Below, in pieces: positions 35,317 through 46,264 of a stretch of DNA of 64,000 nt. Under the pieces are notes generated by a model. That model saw only the letters and a program-made list of their open reading frames with translations, did no database searches and had not been told where the DNA came from. Where the stretch lies: the NCBI RefSeq assembly GCF_026898135.2, contig NZ_CP114035.2:3575501-3639500 (forward strand), written 5' to 3'. Origin of the DNA: Pseudomonas fortuita (GTDB lineage Bacteria; Pseudomonadota; Gammaproteobacteria; Pseudomonadales; Pseudomonadaceae). Position numbers and translations under genes: made by a program. Numbering within the stretch: the first letter of the stretch is position 1; each line of letters starts with the position of its first letter.

Positions 35317-36222
35317 TCAAAGACGCCAGTATGGAGCCTCGCCAATGCGTTGCACCATGAAGTCGATGAAGCTGCGCACCTTAGAGGAAACGATCCGTTT
35401 CGGCGGATAGATAAACCACAGCGAGGTACCTACCTCTCCAGGCTGGCACTGCCATGCTGATAACCAGCGCACCAACGTGCCTTGGCGGATCGCCGTAGCG
35501 ACCAGCCAAGCCGGCAGCAGGACGGGGCCCTGCCCCGCCTGCGCGGCGACTAGCTGAGCCTCAAGGTCGTTGGTTCGCAACGTAACCGTGTGACTTTGCC
35601 GGACTGTCTCGCCAGCGTGGCTCCAATACAGGTCCAGACGTTGGCTGGACGCAATGAAGCCTTGATCCGCCAGGGCCTCTGGATGCTCTGGTCCGCTCGG
35701 CTCATGCCACAATGAGGGCGCGGCGCACAGCACCCACTGCTCGTCAGCAATCTTCCTGGCTTTAAGCGAGGAGTCCGGCAAGCAACCGAGACGTATTGCT
35801 AAATCGGCTCCGGCGTCGATGAGATTGACCTGACTCTCCTCACAGGTGAGATCGACTTGGATTTGTGGAAATCGCGCCCTGAACTCGCTCAGCGCCGGCA
35901 CGATGTGGTGCCGGGCAAACGCCGGTGGTGCGTTAAGTTGGAGCACGCCACGGGGCTCGTCATTCAACGAAGAGGCTGCGGCGCGCGCGACTTCCAGTTC
36001 ATCCAGCACGCGCTGAGCATGTACCAGGAATGTTCTCCCGCCCTCTGTCAGCCTCAGCGCGCGGGTTGAGCGATTAAACAAAGCAATACCCAGGTCCGTC
36101 TCTAAGTCTCTTACGTACCGAGAAATAGTTGAGGCCTTCACCTCCAGTCGTTCTGCCGCCCGTGAGAAGTTGCTCTGCCGCGCCGCCTCGACGAAGGCAT
36201 TCAAAGCACTGAAATAATCCAA
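35317..36222 (-). CDS. LysR-family transcriptional regulator
   Basis: 301 residues. N-terminal winged helix (DYFSALNAFVEAARQSNFSR, KASTISRYVRDLETDLG, LFNRSTRALRLTEGG) and a periplasmic-binding-protein-like effector domain (HHIVPALSEFRARFPQIQVD, AGADLAIRLG). It converges on the bicupin gene, ending 16 bases beyond it, and lies behind a second LysR gene on the same strand. Target and effector are unknown. Confidence 0.9.
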   Translation of the reverse strand: MDYFSALNAFVEAARQSNFSRAAERLEVKASTISRYVRDLETDLGIALFNRSTRALRLTEGGRTFLVHAQRVLDELEVARAAASSLNDEPRGVLQLNAPPAFARHHIVPALSEFRARFPQIQVDLTCEESQVNLIDAGADLAIRLGCLPDSSLKARKIADEQWVLCAAPSLWHEPSGPEHPEALADQGFIASSQRLDLYWSHAGETVRQSHTVTLRTNDLEAQLVAAQAGQGPVLLPAWLVATAIRQGTLVRWLSAWQCQPGEVGTSLWFIYPPKRIVSSKVRSFIDFMVQRIGEAPYWRL

Positions 36223-36265
36223 ACCGCGACCTCTATAGCATCCATAGGGTGCATCGCTGCCCCTA

Positions 36266-37171
36266 TCACTGTTCCCAATATCCGGGGCTCTGGTACACCA
36301 GCTTCAGGTACTCAATAAAATGCCGCACCTTGGCTGGCAAGAAGCGCTGCTGTGGATACACCGCTTGGATATCGTAGTCATCGAGGGCAAAGTCATCCAG
36401 AACCGTGACCAGTTCGCCGCTTAGCAACTCCTTCTGAATCTCCCACGTCGAGCGCCAGCCGATCCCCAAGCCTTGGCGCATCCATGAGAACAGCAGTTCG
36501 CCATCGTTACACGCGAGACTGCCGCTGACCCGCATCGCTACCTGTCGGCCATTCCGCTGGAATACCCAGCCCCGTTGCTGGCCGCCCTGCAAAGTAAATG
36601 CCAAGCAATTGTGGTCGGCCAGGTCCTCCAGGGTGGTCGGACGGCCATTCCGGGCAAAGTATTCAGGGGTGCCACAAACTACCCGACGATTGCTGAACAA
36701 CTTGACCGCTACATAGTTCGGGTCGGTTACCCCGCCAATGCGGATGCTCATGTCGTAGCCCTCGCTAACCAGATCGACGAGGCTGTCGGTGAGGTTGAAC
36801 GAGAGCTTCAAGTTGGGAAACTCTTGGTGAAACCCCAATGCGTGCGGGGCAACGTGAACTCTGCCAAAAGAAGCGGGCGCCGAAACCATCAGGTTGCCTT
36901 TGACCATAGAGCCGCAGCCACTGATATCGGCCTCCATGTCGTCAAAATCACGCAGCAGTAACCTAGCGCGCTCCAGCAATTGCTCCCCAAGTTCGGTCAG
37001 GCGCAAACCCCGAGTCGATCGGTGCATCAGTTTAACGCCCAAGCGTTTCTCCAACGCATCTAGTCGCCTACCGAGTATTGCCGGGGTCACGCCTTCGCTC
37101 AGCGCGGCAGAAGCGAAGCTGCCCTTCTGGGCAACCTGAACGAAGCTATGTAGCTCTGTGTACCGTGCCAT
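36266..37171 (-). CDS. LysR-family regulator, divergent from gcl
   Basis: 301 residues from ATG 37171, with AAAGG upstream. Winged helix (YTELHSFVQVAQKGSFASAA, TPAILGRRLDALEKRLGVKL) and effector domain (HVAPHALGFHQEFPNLKLSF, YDMSIRIGG). It is divergent from gcl across 112 bases, the classical arrangement for a LysR activator of the adjacent operon. The intergenic sequence, with its palindrome, is repeated before glcG, so this protein is the probable regulator of both glyoxylate carboligase and glcG-glcB units. Glyoxylate or a related acid is a likely effector, by inference. Confidence 0.9.
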   Translation of the reverse strand: MARYTELHSFVQVAQKGSFASAALSEGVTPAILGRRLDALEKRLGVKLMHRSTRGLRLTELGEQLLERARLLLRDFDDMEADISGCGSMVKGNLMVSAPASFGRVHVAPHALGFHQEFPNLKLSFNLTDSLVDLVSEGYDMSIRIGGVTDPNYVAVKLFSNRRVVCGTPEYFARNGRPTTLEDLADHNCLAFTLQGGQQRGWVFQRNGRQVAMRVSGSLACNDGELLFSWMRQGLGIGWRSTWEIQKELLSGELVTVLDDFALDDYDIQAVYPQQRFLPAKVRHFIEYLKLVYQSPGYWEQ

Positions 37172-37242
37172 TCGATACCTTTCATATCGACAGAAAACAT
37201 TTTTCAGGTGTTCTAACGCACGCAAGCCTAATACAGACTGAC
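37165..37242. promoter_or_regulatory. LysR operator/promoter region upstream of gcl (copy 1)
   Basis: Contains the palindrome CGATA-CCTTTCA-TATCG at 37173-37189, a T-N11-A type LysR box, immediately upstream of the LysR start. About 78 bases here match 48597-48673 at roughly four positions in five by eye, including the palindrome, AGAAAAC, TGTTCT and CAGACTGA. Confidence 0.7.
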
Positions 37243-37283
37243 CTCCACTACAAAAATTATCGACCCGTGCGAAGGAGTACACA

Positions 37284-39059
<1,776 letters not shown>

Positions 39060-39072
39060 CCCGGAGCCGATC

Positions 39073-39843
39073 ATGCCTCGTTTTGCCGCTAACCTGTCCA
39101 TGCTGTTCACCGAGGTGGACTTCCTGGACCGTTTTAAAGCCGCCGCCCAGGCCGGATTCCGTGGTGTCGAGTACCTGTTCCCCTACGATTACCCCGTAGA
39201 GGAGATCCGCGCCCGCCTGGATGCCAACCAACTGCAACAGGTGCTCTTCAATCTGCCCGCTGGCGACTGGGCTAAGGGTGAGCGTGGTATCGCCTGCCTG
39301 CCGGAACGGGTCGAGGATTTCCGTGCCGGCGTCGACATTGCCATTGAATACGCCAAGGTGCTGGGTAACACCCAGGTTAACTGTCTGGCTGGCATCACGC
39401 CGCAGGGTGTAGACCCGTTCATGGTGCAAAACACCCTGCTCGACAACCTCGAGTACGCTGCCGACCGCCTCGAAGCGGTGGGCATCAAGCTGGTGATGGA
39501 GATGATCAATACCCGTGACATCCCCGGTTTCTACCTGAACACCACGAAGCAAGCGCTGGAGATTCGTGAACAGGTCGGCAGCCCAAACCTGTTCCTGCAG
39601 TACGACATCTACCACATGCAGATCATGGAAGGGGACCTGGCACGCACGATGGCAGCCAACCTCGCTGCGATCAACCACATCCAGTTGGCCGACAATCCTG
39701 GGCGCAACGAGCCCGGCACTGGCGAGATCAATTATGCGTTCCTGTTCGAACACCTGGACCGCATTGGCTACCAAGGCTGGGTGGGCGCGGAATACAAACC
39801 ACTGACAACAACCAAAGCGGGGCTCGGCTGGCTCAAGGCCTGA
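39073..39843 (+). CDS. hyi: Hydroxypyruvate isomerase
   Basis: 256 residues. Interconverts tartronate semialdehyde and hydroxypyruvate. TIM-barrel family signs: MPRFAANLSMLFTEVDFLDR, MEMINTRDIPGFYL (Glu metal ligand), QYDIYHMQIMEGD (Asp/His ligands), and GWVGAEYKP. The ATG at 39073 lies 14 bases after gcl with GGAG upstream; the frame is open a little further but only the 256-residue form fits the family. It gives the glyoxylate route a branch through hydroxypyruvate. Confidence 0.96.
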   Translation: MPRFAANLSMLFTEVDFLDRFKAAAQAGFRGVEYLFPYDYPVEEIRARLDANQLQQVLFNLPAGDWAKGERGIACLPERVEDFRAGVDIAIEYAKVLGNTQVNCLAGITPQGVDPFMVQNTLLDNLEYAADRLEAVGIKLVMEMINTRDIPGFYLNTTKQALEIREQVGSPNLFLQYDIYHMQIMEGDLARTMAANLAAINHIQLADNPGRNEPGTGEINYAFLFEHLDRIGYQGWVGAEYKPLTTTKAGLGWLKA

Positions 39844-39919
39844 TCGAGACCAAAGCCCCCATACAGTTCCGTGACACGTAACTGTATGGGGTCAACAAAT
39901 AGAAAAGAGGCAATTTCTC

Positions 39920-40804
39920 ATGGCTAAAATCGGTTTCATCGGCACTGGTATCATGGGCAAGCCCATGGCCCAAAACCTGCAAAAAGCAGGTCATGAACTG
40001 TTCGTTTCTACCCACCATGACCCGGTGCCCGCCGACCTCATCGCCACACCACTGCCCAGCCCAAAAGCGGTGGCCGAAGCAGTTGAGTTCATCATCGTCA
40101 TGGTGCCCGACACCCCTCACGTTGAGGATGTTCTGTTTCGTCAAAACGGTGTAATCGAGGGCGTGGGCGAAGGCAAGGTGGTGATCGACATGAGTTCGAT
40201 CTCACCAACCGCCACCAAGGTTTTCGCCGAGAAGGTCAAGGCCACCGGCGCTGCCTACCTCGACGCCCCAGTGTCCGGCGGCGAAGTCGGTGCCAAAGCC
40301 GCGACCCTGAGCATCATGGTCGGTGGCTGCCCGAACGCCTTCGAACGCGCTCTGCCGCTGTTCCAGGCCATGGGCAAGAACATCACCCGCGTCGGTGGTA
40401 ACGGTGACGGCCAGACCGCCAAGGTCGCCAACCAGATCATCGTCGCCCTGAACATCCAGGCCGTCGCCGAAGCGCTGCTGTTCGCCGCCAAGAACGGCGC
40501 AGATCCTGCCAAGGTACGTGAAGCACTGATGGGCGGCTTCGCCTCCTCGAAGATCCTCGAAGTGCACGGCGAGCGCATGATCAAGGGCACCTTCGACCCA
40601 GGCTTCCGCATCAGCCTGCACCAGAAGGACCTGAACCTGGCCCTGCAAGGCGCCAAGGAACTGAACATCAACCTGCCCAACACTGCCAACGCGCAACAGG
40701 TGTTCAGCACCTGCGCGGCCATCGGTGGCAGCAACTGGGACCACTCCGCACTGATCAAAGGCCTTGAGCACATGGCCAACTTCTCGATCCGCGACGAGAA
40801 GTGA
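39920..40804 (+). CDS. glxR: Tartronate semialdehyde reductase
   Basis: 294 residues, NADH-linked beta-hydroxyacid dehydrogenase family. It reduces tartronate semialdehyde to D-glycerate. Motifs: the N-terminal dinucleotide site IGFIGTGIMGKPMAQNL, the substrate site DAPVSGGEVGAKAATLSIMVGG, and the catalytic Lys in GDGQTAKVANQIIV. AAGAGG is before the ATG. The 76-base gap after hyi carries no terminator. It is the third gene of the operon. Confidence 0.96.
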   Translation: MAKIGFIGTGIMGKPMAQNLQKAGHELFVSTHHDPVPADLIATPLPSPKAVAEAVEFIIVMVPDTPHVEDVLFRQNGVIEGVGEGKVVIDMSSISPTATKVFAEKVKATGAAYLDAPVSGGEVGAKAATLSIMVGGCPNAFERALPLFQAMGKNITRVGGNGDGQTAKVANQIIVALNIQAVAEALLFAAKNGADPAKVREALMGGFASSKILEVHGERMIKGTFDPGFRISLHQKDLNLALQGAKELNINLPNTANAQQVFSTCAAIGGSNWDHSALIKGLEHMANFSIRDEK

Positions 40805-40985
40805 TTCCCTAGCGACTACAGCGGTTTCTTCGCTGGAAGTTCGCAAAGCGTCCAGCACTGTCTGACTTGCGACCACGGGTCAGGCAGCGGCAATGAGCAA
40901 TACCCGCCCTTGGTTCGGCCTGCACGGAGGCAGTTCCAGGGGCGTTTTCGATTCTGCAGAACAACAAGAATTTTGGGAGCCTGCC

Positions 40986-42266
40986 ATGTCGGTCGATCCG
41001 CAAAAAATCCTTCGCAAGCTGTTCGATACAGCCATCAACGCCGCGCATCCCCGCCAGGTGCTCGAAGCCCATCTGCCCAGCGACCGCACCGGCCGCGTCA
41101 TCGTCATCGGCGCTGGCAAAGCCGCCGCAGCCATGGCCGAAGTGGTCGAGCGCAGTTGGCAAGGCGACGTCTCGGGCCTGGTGGTCACCCGCTACGGCCA
41201 CGGCGCCAACTGCTCGAAGATCGAGGTGGTCGAAGCCGCCCACCCGGTACCGGACGCCGCGGGCCTGGCCGTTGCCAAGCGCGTGCTGGAGATGGTCAGC
41301 AACCTCACCGAAGACGACCGTGTCATCTTCCTGCTTTCCGGCGGTGGCTCTGCCCTGCTGGCCCTGCCCGCCGAAGGCCTGACCCTGGCCGACAAGCAGC
41401 AGATCAACAAGGCGCTGCTCAAGTCCGGCGCCACCATCGGCGAGATGAACTGCGTGCGCAAGCACCTCTCGGCGATCAAGGGCGGCCGCCTGGCCAAGGC
41501 CTGCTGGCCGGCCACGGTCTACACCTATGCGATTTCCGATGTACCGGGCGACCTCGCCACGGTCATCGCCTCCGGCCCCACCGTGGCCGACCCGAGCACC
41601 AGCGCCGAAGCCCTGGCGATCATCAAGCGCTACAACATCGCCGCACCAAAAGCGGTGATCGACTGGCTGAACAACCCGGCTTCGGAAACCGTCAAGGAAA
41701 ACGACCCGGCCCTGGCCCGCAGCCACTTCCAGTTGATCGCCAAGCCCCAGCAGTCGCTGGACGCCGCCGCCGTGATCGCCCGCAAGCACGGCTTCAGCCC
41801 GTTGATCCTTGGCGACCTGGAAGGCGAGTCGCGTGAAGTGGCCAAGGTGCACGCCGGCATCGCCCGGCAGATCCGCCTGCATGGCCAGCCGCTGGCCGCG
41901 CCCTGCGTGATCCTTTCCGGCGGCGAGACCACCGTGACCGTGCGCGGCAACGGCCGTGGCGGGCGCAACGCCGAGTTCCTGCTGAGCCTGACCGAAAGCC
42001 TCAAGGGCCTGCCGGGCGTCTACGCCCTGGCCGGTGACACCGACGGCATCGACGGTTCGGAAGAGAACGCCGGGGCGATCATGACCCCCGACAGCTACGC
42101 CCGCGCCCAGGCCCTGGGCCTGTCGGCCGCCGACGAGCTGGACAACAACAACGGCTACGGCTACTTCGCCGCGCTGGATGCGCTGATCGTCACCGAGCCG
42201 ACCCGCACCAACGTCAACGATTTCCGCGCCATCCTGATCCTCGAGACTGCCCAACATGACGCCTGA
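40986..42266 (+). CDS. ttuD: MOFRL-family protein: TtuD, annotated hydroxypyruvate reductase, probably glycerate 2-kinase
   Basis: 426 residues from ATG 40986. Two domains of the GckA/TtuD family: an N-terminal part (HPRQVLEAHLPSDRTGRVIV, LLSGGGSALLALPAEG, ISDVPGDLATVIASGPTV) and the C-terminal MOFRL domain (ILSGGETTVTVRGNGRGGRN, LAGDTDGIDGSE). The family was first called hydroxypyruvate reductase, but many members phosphorylate D-glycerate to 2-phosphoglycerate. There is no dinucleotide-binding fold, and a pyruvate kinase gene overlaps its end, so the kinase reading fits the pathway better. A 180-base gap separates it from glxR. Confidence 0.93.
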   Translation: MSVDPQKILRKLFDTAINAAHPRQVLEAHLPSDRTGRVIVIGAGKAAAAMAEVVERSWQGDVSGLVVTRYGHGANCSKIEVVEAAHPVPDAAGLAVAKRVLEMVSNLTEDDRVIFLLSGGGSALLALPAEGLTLADKQQINKALLKSGATIGEMNCVRKHLSAIKGGRLAKACWPATVYTYAISDVPGDLATVIASGPTVADPSTSAEALAIIKRYNIAAPKAVIDWLNNPASETVKENDPALARSHFQLIAKPQQSLDAAAVIARKHGFSPLILGDLEGESREVAKVHAGIARQIRLHGQPLAAPCVILSGGETTVTVRGNGRGGRNAEFLLSLTESLKGLPGVYALAGDTDGIDGSEENAGAIMTPDSYARAQALGLSAADELDNNNGYGYFAALDALIVTEPTRTNVNDFRAILILETAQHDA

Positions 42267-43677
42267 TAAAAAAGTAAAGATCCTTGCCACCCTGGGCCCT
42301 GCGATCAAGGGCATCGACGACGTACGCCAGTTGGTCGAGGCCGGGGTGAACATCTTCCGCCTCAACTTCAGCCACGGCGAGCACGCCGACCATGCGATGC
42401 GTTTCAAGTGGATCCGCGAAGTGGAAAGCCAACTGAACTACCCACTGGGCATCCTCATGGACCTGCAAGGTCCGAAACTGCGCGTTGGCCGCTTTGCCGA
42501 AGGCAAGGTCCATCTGCAACGTGGCCAGTCTCTACGCCTGGACTTGGATGGCACGCCGGGCGATGAGCGTCGAGTTAATCTGCCGCACCCTGAGATCATC
42601 GCCGCCCTGGAGCTGGGCATGGATCTGCTACTGGACGATGGCAAGTTGCGCCTGCGGGTGACCGCCAAGCACGCTGATGCTATCGACACCGAGGTGCTCA
42701 ATGGTGGCGAGCTGTCCGACCGCAAGGGCGTGAACGTGCCGCAGGCGGTGCTCGACCTCTCTCCGCTCACCGAGAAAGACCGCCGCGACCTGACCTTCGG
42801 CCTGGAACTGGGCGTGGACTGGGTGGCGCTGTCGTTCGTGCAGCGCCCGCAGGACATCGTCGAGGCGCGCCAACTGATCGGCGACCGTGCCTTCCTCATG
42901 GCCAAGATCGAGAAACCGTCGGCCGTTACCCAACTGCGCGAGATCGCCGAACTGAGCGACGCGATCATGGTCGCCCGTGGTGACCTAGGTGTGGAAGTGC
43001 CGGCCGAAAGCGTGCCGCAGATCCAGAAGAGCATCATCACCATCTGCCGCCAGTTGGGCCGCCCGGTGGTTGTTGCGACCCAGATGCTCGAGTCCATGCG
43101 ATTCTCCCCTGCCCCGACCCGCGCTGAGGTCACGGACGTAGCCAACGCCGTGGCCGAAGGTGCGGACGCGGTGATGTTGTCGGCCGAGACTGCCTCGGGT
43201 GACTACCCACTGGAAGCGGTGCAGATGATGAGTAAGATCATCCGCCAGGTTGAAGCGGGCCCGGATTACCAGGTGCAGTTAGACGTTGGACGGCCTCAGG
43301 CCGAGGCCACTGTCTCGGATGCGATCAGTTGTGCGATCCGCCGGATCAGCGGCATTCTGCCGGTGGCGGTGCTGGTGAATTATAGCGAATCAGGGGCGTC
43401 GACCCTGCGTGCCGCCCGTGAGCGCCCGAGAGCTCCTATCCTCAACCTGACACCAAATCTGAACACAGGTCGACGTCTGAGCGTCGCCTGGGGCGTCTAT
43501 TCGGTCGTCAATCAACGGTTGCGGAAGGTCGAGGATGTTACGAGTACAGCACTCTCTCAAGTGCAATTGCTGGAAATGGCCAAGCCCGGCGACACGGTTG
43601 TCATAACCGCCGGTATGCCGTTTGGACGCCTTGGCAGCACCAACACGTTACGCATAGAACAAATTCCCATGAGCTAG
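42256..43677 (+). CDS. pyk: Pyruvate kinase
   Basis: 473 residues. PEP plus ADP to pyruvate plus ATP. Motifs: KVKILATLGPAIKG with FRLNFSHGEHADH at the N-terminus, the K-E metal/phosphoryl site FLMAKIEKPSAVTQL, IMVARGDLGVEVP, and TQMLESMRFSPAPTRAEVTD. It overlaps the end of the ttuD gene by 11 bases. Its place here closes the glycerate route: 2-phosphoglycerate goes by enolase to PEP, then to pyruvate. It is probably a second, pathway-tied copy beside a housekeeping enzyme elsewhere. Confidence 0.96.
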   Translation: MTPDKKVKILATLGPAIKGIDDVRQLVEAGVNIFRLNFSHGEHADHAMRFKWIREVESQLNYPLGILMDLQGPKLRVGRFAEGKVHLQRGQSLRLDLDGTPGDERRVNLPHPEIIAALELGMDLLLDDGKLRLRVTAKHADAIDTEVLNGGELSDRKGVNVPQAVLDLSPLTEKDRRDLTFGLELGVDWVALSFVQRPQDIVEARQLIGDRAFLMAKIEKPSAVTQLREIAELSDAIMVARGDLGVEVPAESVPQIQKSIITICRQLGRPVVVATQMLESMRFSPAPTRAEVTDVANAVAEGADAVMLSAETASGDYPLEAVQMMSKIIRQVEAGPDYQVQLDVGRPQAEATVSDAISCAIRRISGILPVAVLVNYSESGASTLRAARERPRAPILNLTPNLNTGRRLSVAWGVYSVVNQRLRKVEDVTSTALSQVQLLEMAKPGDTVVITAGMPFGRLGSTNTLRIEQIPMS

Positions 43678-43701
43678 GACCCTCAGGCCATAGTCCCGAG
43701 C

Positions 43702-43729
43702 ACAGGCGCTTACAAGCGCCTGTTTTTAT
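43702..43729. terminator. Bidirectional rho-independent terminator between pyk and glcC
   Basis: ACAGGCGCTT-AC-AAGCGCCTGT followed by TTTTATTT: a perfect ten-base stem with a T run, between convergent genes. Confidence 0.9.
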
Positions 43730-44505
43730 TTCCAACCTTCCAGGCGCATAGTCGCTCGAACCAGGCGTTGTTCTTCTTGCTCAATCTCTTGCAGGTTGTC
43801 ACGGACGCTAGTGATGTGTTCTCGAGCAGCTCGTTGGGCCTGTTCGGGTAACTGCTCCATCACCGCATGGTAGAGCCGAGAGTGCTGGCGATCGATCTGC
43901 CGTTTCTGCGCTGGCCGACAGTAGAGATTATTGACGGAAGCAAACACCGTGCTGAGCGTCAAATCGCTGAGTGACTGCAAGGTGTGCACTAAGACCGGGT
44001 TATGCGAAGCCTCACTAATCGCTCTGTGGAAGGCATGGTCGCGCCGGGCGTGCTCACGTGGGTCATGGGATTCTGGATTCTCATGGGCGTCTACCATCTC
44101 GTCGTAGCGACGTTTGATCAGCACCCGATCAATATCAGTCGCACGTAGTGCGGCCAGTCTGGCCGACTCTGCTTCAAGAAGTGCTCGCACTTCCAGCAGG
44201 TCGAACAGCGTCCGCGGTTGTGAGCTAAAAAGGTGCATCAAAGGGGTCGCATTACCTGTCCTACTCAAATCTGCAACGAATGAACCCCGCCCTTGTTCGG
44301 TCTCAACAATGCCTCTGCCACGTAGCACTCGCAAACCTTCCCGTAATGCTGATCGCGAGCATCCCAGCTTCTCCACCAGACGTCGCTCAGAAGGCAATGC
44401 CTGGCCAACCTTGAGTACACCATCGACGATCAGCTTTTCGATACGTTCGGCCACTTGATCGGCGATCTGTACTTTTTCATGCTTCTGCGAAACCACGGTG
44501 TCCAT
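43726..44505 (-). CDS. glcC: GntR/FadR-family regulator of glycolate use
   Basis: 259 residues. N-terminal GntR winged helix (QVAERIEKLIVDGVLKVGQA, LPSERRLVEKLGCSRSALRE) and a C-terminal FCD ligand domain (HDPREHARRDHAFHRAISEA, with metal-binding Asp/His). The order and divergence from glcDEF are as for E. coli GlcC, which responds to glycolate. The ATG at 44505 sits five bases after GAGAGG; a GTG two codons earlier is the alternative. Two matching operator palindromes lie between it and glcD. It converges on pyk. Confidence 0.93.
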   Translation of the reverse strand: MDTVVSQKHEKVQIADQVAERIEKLIVDGVLKVGQALPSERRLVEKLGCSRSALREGLRVLRGRGIVETEQGRGSFVADLSRTGNATPLMHLFSSQPRTLFDLLEVRALLEAESARLAALRATDIDRVLIKRRYDEMVDAHENPESHDPREHARRDHAFHRAISEASHNPVLVHTLQSLSDLTLSTVFASVNNLYCRPAQKRQIDRQHSRLYHAVMEQLPEQAQRAAREHITSVRDNLQEIEQEEQRLVRATMRLEGWK

Positions 44506-44519
44506 TGCCACCTCTCAAC

Positions 44520-44530
44520 TGGTAGGACCA
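44520..44530. promoter_or_regulatory. FadR/GntR-type operator, copy near glcC
   Basis: TGGTAGGACCA matches the TNGTNNNACNA consensus of the FadR subfamily perfectly. It lies 15 bases upstream of the glcC start, so it could give autorepression. Confidence 0.75.
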
Positions 44531-44616
44531 GCTTCTTATTGTTATCTCGTTAGAGAAAGATTTTCACGCAAAAACCTCTCTACCACCACATTCATTTTAG
44601 CCATGCGGCAAAAAAG

Positions 44617-44627
44617 TGGTCCTACCA
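44617..44627. promoter_or_regulatory. FadR/GntR-type operator, copy towards glcD
   Basis: TGGTCCTACCA, the reverse complement of the first copy, 97 bases from it. It lies about 140 bases before glcD, suited to activation or looping with the other site. Confidence 0.75.
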
Positions 44628-44764
44628 GTTGGCGTGCTCATCGACTCCCCGCGATAGAACGAGCAGCCTAATCTCGACTTCGGTCTGGTGAGCCAGCGTC
44701 GTATGGGTGATCCCCCCAGGCGCCCCGGCCACGCCAAAAAACAACAAAAATACAAGTGAGCCTT

Positions 44765-46264
44765 ATGAATATTCTCTACGATGAGCGAGTCGACGGTGCC
44801 CTGCCGCGGGTCGACAAGGCTGCCCTGCTTTTTGAGCTACAAGAGTCCCTTCCAGATCTGGAAATCCTCCACAGCCAAGAAGATCTCCTTCCCTACGAGT
44901 GTGATGGTCTTTCCGCCTACCGTGTGGTTCCGCTGTTGGTGGTACTGCCTAAGCGGATCGAGCACGTCCAAGCCCTTTTAAAGATTTGTCATGCCCGTCA
45001 GGTCCCGGTGGTCGCACGCGGCGCTGGCACAGGTCTATCCGGAGGCGCCCTGCCACTGGAGCAAGGCATTCTGTTGGTAATGGCCCGCTTCAACCGAATC
45101 ATTGAGGTCAATCCCGAAGGTCGTTACGCACGGGTTCAGCCCGGTGTTCGTAACCTGGCGATTTCTCAGGCGGCTGCGCCTCATGGGTTGTACTACGCAC
45201 CTGATCCTTCCTCACAGATCGCTTGCTCAATCGGCGGCAACGTCGCCGAGAACGCAGGTGGCGTGCATTGTCTGAAGTACGGTTTAACCGTACACAACCT
45301 GCTCAAGGTTGAGATTCTCACCATCGAAGGCGAGTACATGACCTTGGGCAGCGATGCGCTAGACGCCCCAGGGTTTGACCTGTTGGCGCTGTTTACTGGT
45401 TCTGAAGGCATGTTGGGCATTGTCACTGAGGTGACTGTCAAACTGTTGCCCAAGCCCCAGGTCGCACGCGTTTTGCTGGCTAGCTTCGACTCGGTGGAAA
45501 AAGCCGGGCGCGCAGTTGGCGATATCATCGCCGCCGGCATCATCCCCGGGGGGCTGGAGATGATGGACAACCTGTCTATCCGCGCCACGGAGGACTTCAT
45601 TCACGCCGGTTACCCCGTGGACGCTGCTGCCATCCTGTTGTGCGAGCTTGACGGCGTAGAGTCCGACGTGCAGGAGGACTGCGAATGCGTCGAGGCAGTG
45701 CTTCGGGCTGCGGGCGCGACCGACGTGCGTCTGGCCTGCGATGAAGCCGAGCGCGCGCGCTTCTGGGCCGGACGCAAGAACGCCTTCCCGGCGGTGGGGC
45801 GCATCTCTCCAGACTATTACTGCATGGACGGCACCATTCCACGCCGTGAGTTGCCGGGCGTGCTCAATGGCATCACGGAGCTTTCGGAACAATACGGTTT
45901 GCGTGTCGCCAACGTATTCCATGCCGGCGACGGCAATATGCATCCGCTGATTCTCTTCGATGCCAACCAGCCTGGTGAACTGGAACGTGCCGAGGCGTTG
46001 GGCGGGAAGATCCTCGAGCTGTGCGTGGCAGTCGGTGGCAGCATCACCGGTGAGCACGGTGTGGGCCGCGAGAAAATCAACCAGATGTGCGCGCAATTCA
46101 ACAGCGATGAGCTGACCCTGTTCCACGCCGTCAAGCACGCCTTCGACCCGCAGGGCCTGCTCAACCCCGGCAAGAATATCCCTACCCTGCACCGCTGCGC
46201 CGAATTTGGCTCGATGCACGTGCACCACGGCAAGTTGCCCTTCCCTGAACTGGAGCGCTTCTGA
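44765..46264 (+). CDS. glcD: Glycolate oxidase, FAD-binding subunit GlcD
   Basis: 499 residues from ATG 44765 (AGTGAG upstream), identical in length to E. coli GlcD; a GTG nine bases earlier is less likely. Oxidises glycolate to glyoxylate as part of the membrane-associated GlcDEF complex. FAD-binding PCMH motifs: VARGAGTGLSGGALPLEQG, PDPSSQIACSIGGNVAENAG. Also FHAGDGNMHPLILFD and GSITGEHGVGREKI of the C-terminal FAD-oxidase domain. It overlaps glcE by one base. Confidence 0.98.
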   Translation: MNILYDERVDGALPRVDKAALLFELQESLPDLEILHSQEDLLPYECDGLSAYRVVPLLVVLPKRIEHVQALLKICHARQVPVVARGAGTGLSGGALPLEQGILLVMARFNRIIEVNPEGRYARVQPGVRNLAISQAAAPHGLYYAPDPSSQIACSIGGNVAENAGGVHCLKYGLTVHNLLKVEILTIEGEYMTLGSDALDAPGFDLLALFTGSEGMLGIVTEVTVKLLPKPQVARVLLASFDSVEKAGRAVGDIIAAGIIPGGLEMMDNLSIRATEDFIHAGYPVDAAAILLCELDGVESDVQEDCECVEAVLRAAGATDVRLACDEAERARFWAGRKNAFPAVGRISPDYYCMDGTIPRRELPGVLNGITELSEQYGLRVANVFHAGDGNMHPLILFDANQPGELERAEALGGKILELCVAVGGSITGEHGVGREKINQMCAQFNSDELTLFHAVKHAFDPQGLLNPGKNIPTLHRCAEFGSMHVHHGKLPFPELERF

